This document shows, one piece after another, positions 13,604 to 13,939 of a stretch of 13,939 nucleotides of DNA. The stretch is from Desulfurococcales archaeon (GTDB lineage Archaea > Thermoproteota > Thermoprotei_A > Sulfolobales > NBVN01): positions 1 to 13,939 of the forward strand of contig JALWQN010000115.1 in the NCBI GenBank assembly GCA_027083115.1. Direction: 5' to 3'. The translations under genes and the position numbers were made by a program. The notes below the pieces were generated by a model. It searched no databases and was not told the origin of the DNA. It saw only the letters and a program-made list of their open reading frames with translations. Numbering within the stretch: the stretch's first letter is position 1; every line of letters starts with the position of its first letter.

Positions 13604-13666
13604 AATGAATGATGAACCCTAAATGTCTTGTTGATCTTAATGATGTGGTGGCGGCTGCCTGACATT
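13604..13666 (+). ncRNA. Box C/D methylation-guide sRNA, D guide matching the 16S rRNA 530 loop
   Basis: Small RNA of about 60 bases in the short gap between two genes, guiding 2'-O-methylation with fibrillarin, Nop5 and L7Ae. Elements in order: box C ATGATGA (13609-13615), a first guide/D' region with no canonical CTGA (variants near 13627-13634), box C' TGATGTG (13641-13647), guide GTGGCGGCTGC (13648-13658) and box D CTGA (13659-13662). Flanking AATG (13604-13607) and CATT (13663-13666) can form the terminal stem. The D guide is complementary, with one G-U pair, to GCAGCCGCCGC, the conserved archaeal 16S sequence around E. coli positions 518-528. By the fifth-base rule the methylated base would be the C at about position 522. 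The last bases overlap the stop codon of the opposite-strand tRNA-binding gene. Confidence 0.65.
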
Positions 13667-13939
13667 AACGAACCTCTCTAACTAGCTCTTCAACAACAGC
13701 AGTTACTTCCTTAGTGAAGATCTTATCTGATGGGGGTCTCTTGCCCATCCATTCCTTAGGTAAAGTATCGCTACAATACATTGCCTCACTAATAACTCCA
13801 TAAAAGTTTTTTGGGGGTAATATTGCTGCGGCCCTCACTTCTCCCTTCTTAATATTACTTATGTTAGTCACTATCGTGAAGCTGTAGGATGTTGTTCCTG
13901 CTTTAGTTACGTAGAGCTTCTGTGCCTTAGGATGCTTAC
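13665..13939 (-). CDS. EMAPII/Trbp-type tRNA-binding domain protein, C-terminal part (cut by window edge)
   Basis: About 90 residues are present, open at the right edge. KHPKAQKLYVTKAG at the visible N-terminal side matches the tRNA-binding OB-fold pattern HPxAdKLYV. The later TIVTNISNIKKGEVRAAAILPPKNFYGVISEAMYCSD matches the region that in methionyl-tRNA synthetase and Trbp111 reads VaNLxPxkxxGxxSEgMlL. The final KRPPSDKIFTKEVTAVVEELVREVR is helical. Such domains bind tRNA non-specifically, either fused to MetRS or as separate dimers of about 110 residues. Whether this is a stand-alone protein or the end of a synthetase cannot be told, since the start lies outside. It is transcribed towards the sRNA and hxlB pair. 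Confidence 0.75.
   Translation of the reverse strand, partial: KHPKAQKLYVTKAGTTSYSFTIVTNISNIKKGEVRAAAILPPKNFYGVISEAMYCSDTLPKEWMGKRPPSDKIFTKEVTAVVEELVREVR

Noticed and set aside
1..13939. CRISPR array, insertion sequence, tRNA gene or attachment site
   Set aside because: No spaced direct repeats, transposase, terminal repeats or tRNA T-arm signature were seen on either strand.

Overview
The window looks like a compact chromosome segment of a thermophilic archaeon, most likely Thermoproteota (crenarchaeal). Supporting signs are a large archaeal-type 7S SRP RNA, TATA boxes centred about 25 bases before presumed transcript starts with start codons close behind (leaderless or short-leader genes), frequent GTG and TTG starts, AGG-dominated arginine usage, a box C/D methylation-guide RNA, and families typical of archaea (split lipoate ligase with LipS-type radical SAM enzyme, DUF72, HxlB, GT-C glycosyltransferase, PDZ-containing site-2 protease). 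I cannot place it to genus. No insertion sequence, CRISPR array, phage gene or tRNA gene was found; the content is housekeeping with a few small or unassigned genes.

Region 1 (1-2825): the N-terminal part of a lipoate-protein ligase (minus) diverges from a radical SAM enzyme of the LipS1/LipS2 kind (plus) across a two-way promoter, suggesting a lipoyl-cofactor assembly locus. A class III PLP aminotransferase follows on the minus strand.

Region 2 (2994-8492): a winged-helix regulator overlaps a DUF72 TIM-barrel gene; a membrane GT-C glycosyltransferase lies tail-to-tail with DUF72 (7-base overlap) and diverges from an RsmB/NSUN-type m5C RNA methyltransferase, which is itself overlapped by a nucleotidyltransferase. 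An inositol-monophosphatase-family enzyme converges on the nucleotidyltransferase with a one-base gap.

Region 3 (8493-11758): a small Hsp20/alpha-crystallin-type protein with two inverted repeats flanking its TATA box, the complete SRP RNA (9173-9482), a class II aldolase, a site-2 protease overlapping the aldolase tail-to-tail, and a tiny single-pass membrane protein with a sequon-rich extracellular stalk.

Region 4 (11758-13939): a stand-alone PD-(D/E)xK nuclease with an unusual leader (near-complete Shine-Dalgarno match serving a five-codon mini-ORF), hxlB (6-phospho-3-hexuloisomerase) followed by a small helical HEPN-like protein, a box C/D sRNA whose D guide matches the 16S 530-loop, and the C-terminal part of an EMAPII/Trbp-type tRNA-binding protein running off the right edge.

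No single clearly new system dominates the window. The strongest leads are the C/D sRNA with its readable rRNA target, the lplA/LipS locus, the mini-ORF leader of the nuclease, and the dyads around the Hsp20 promoter.
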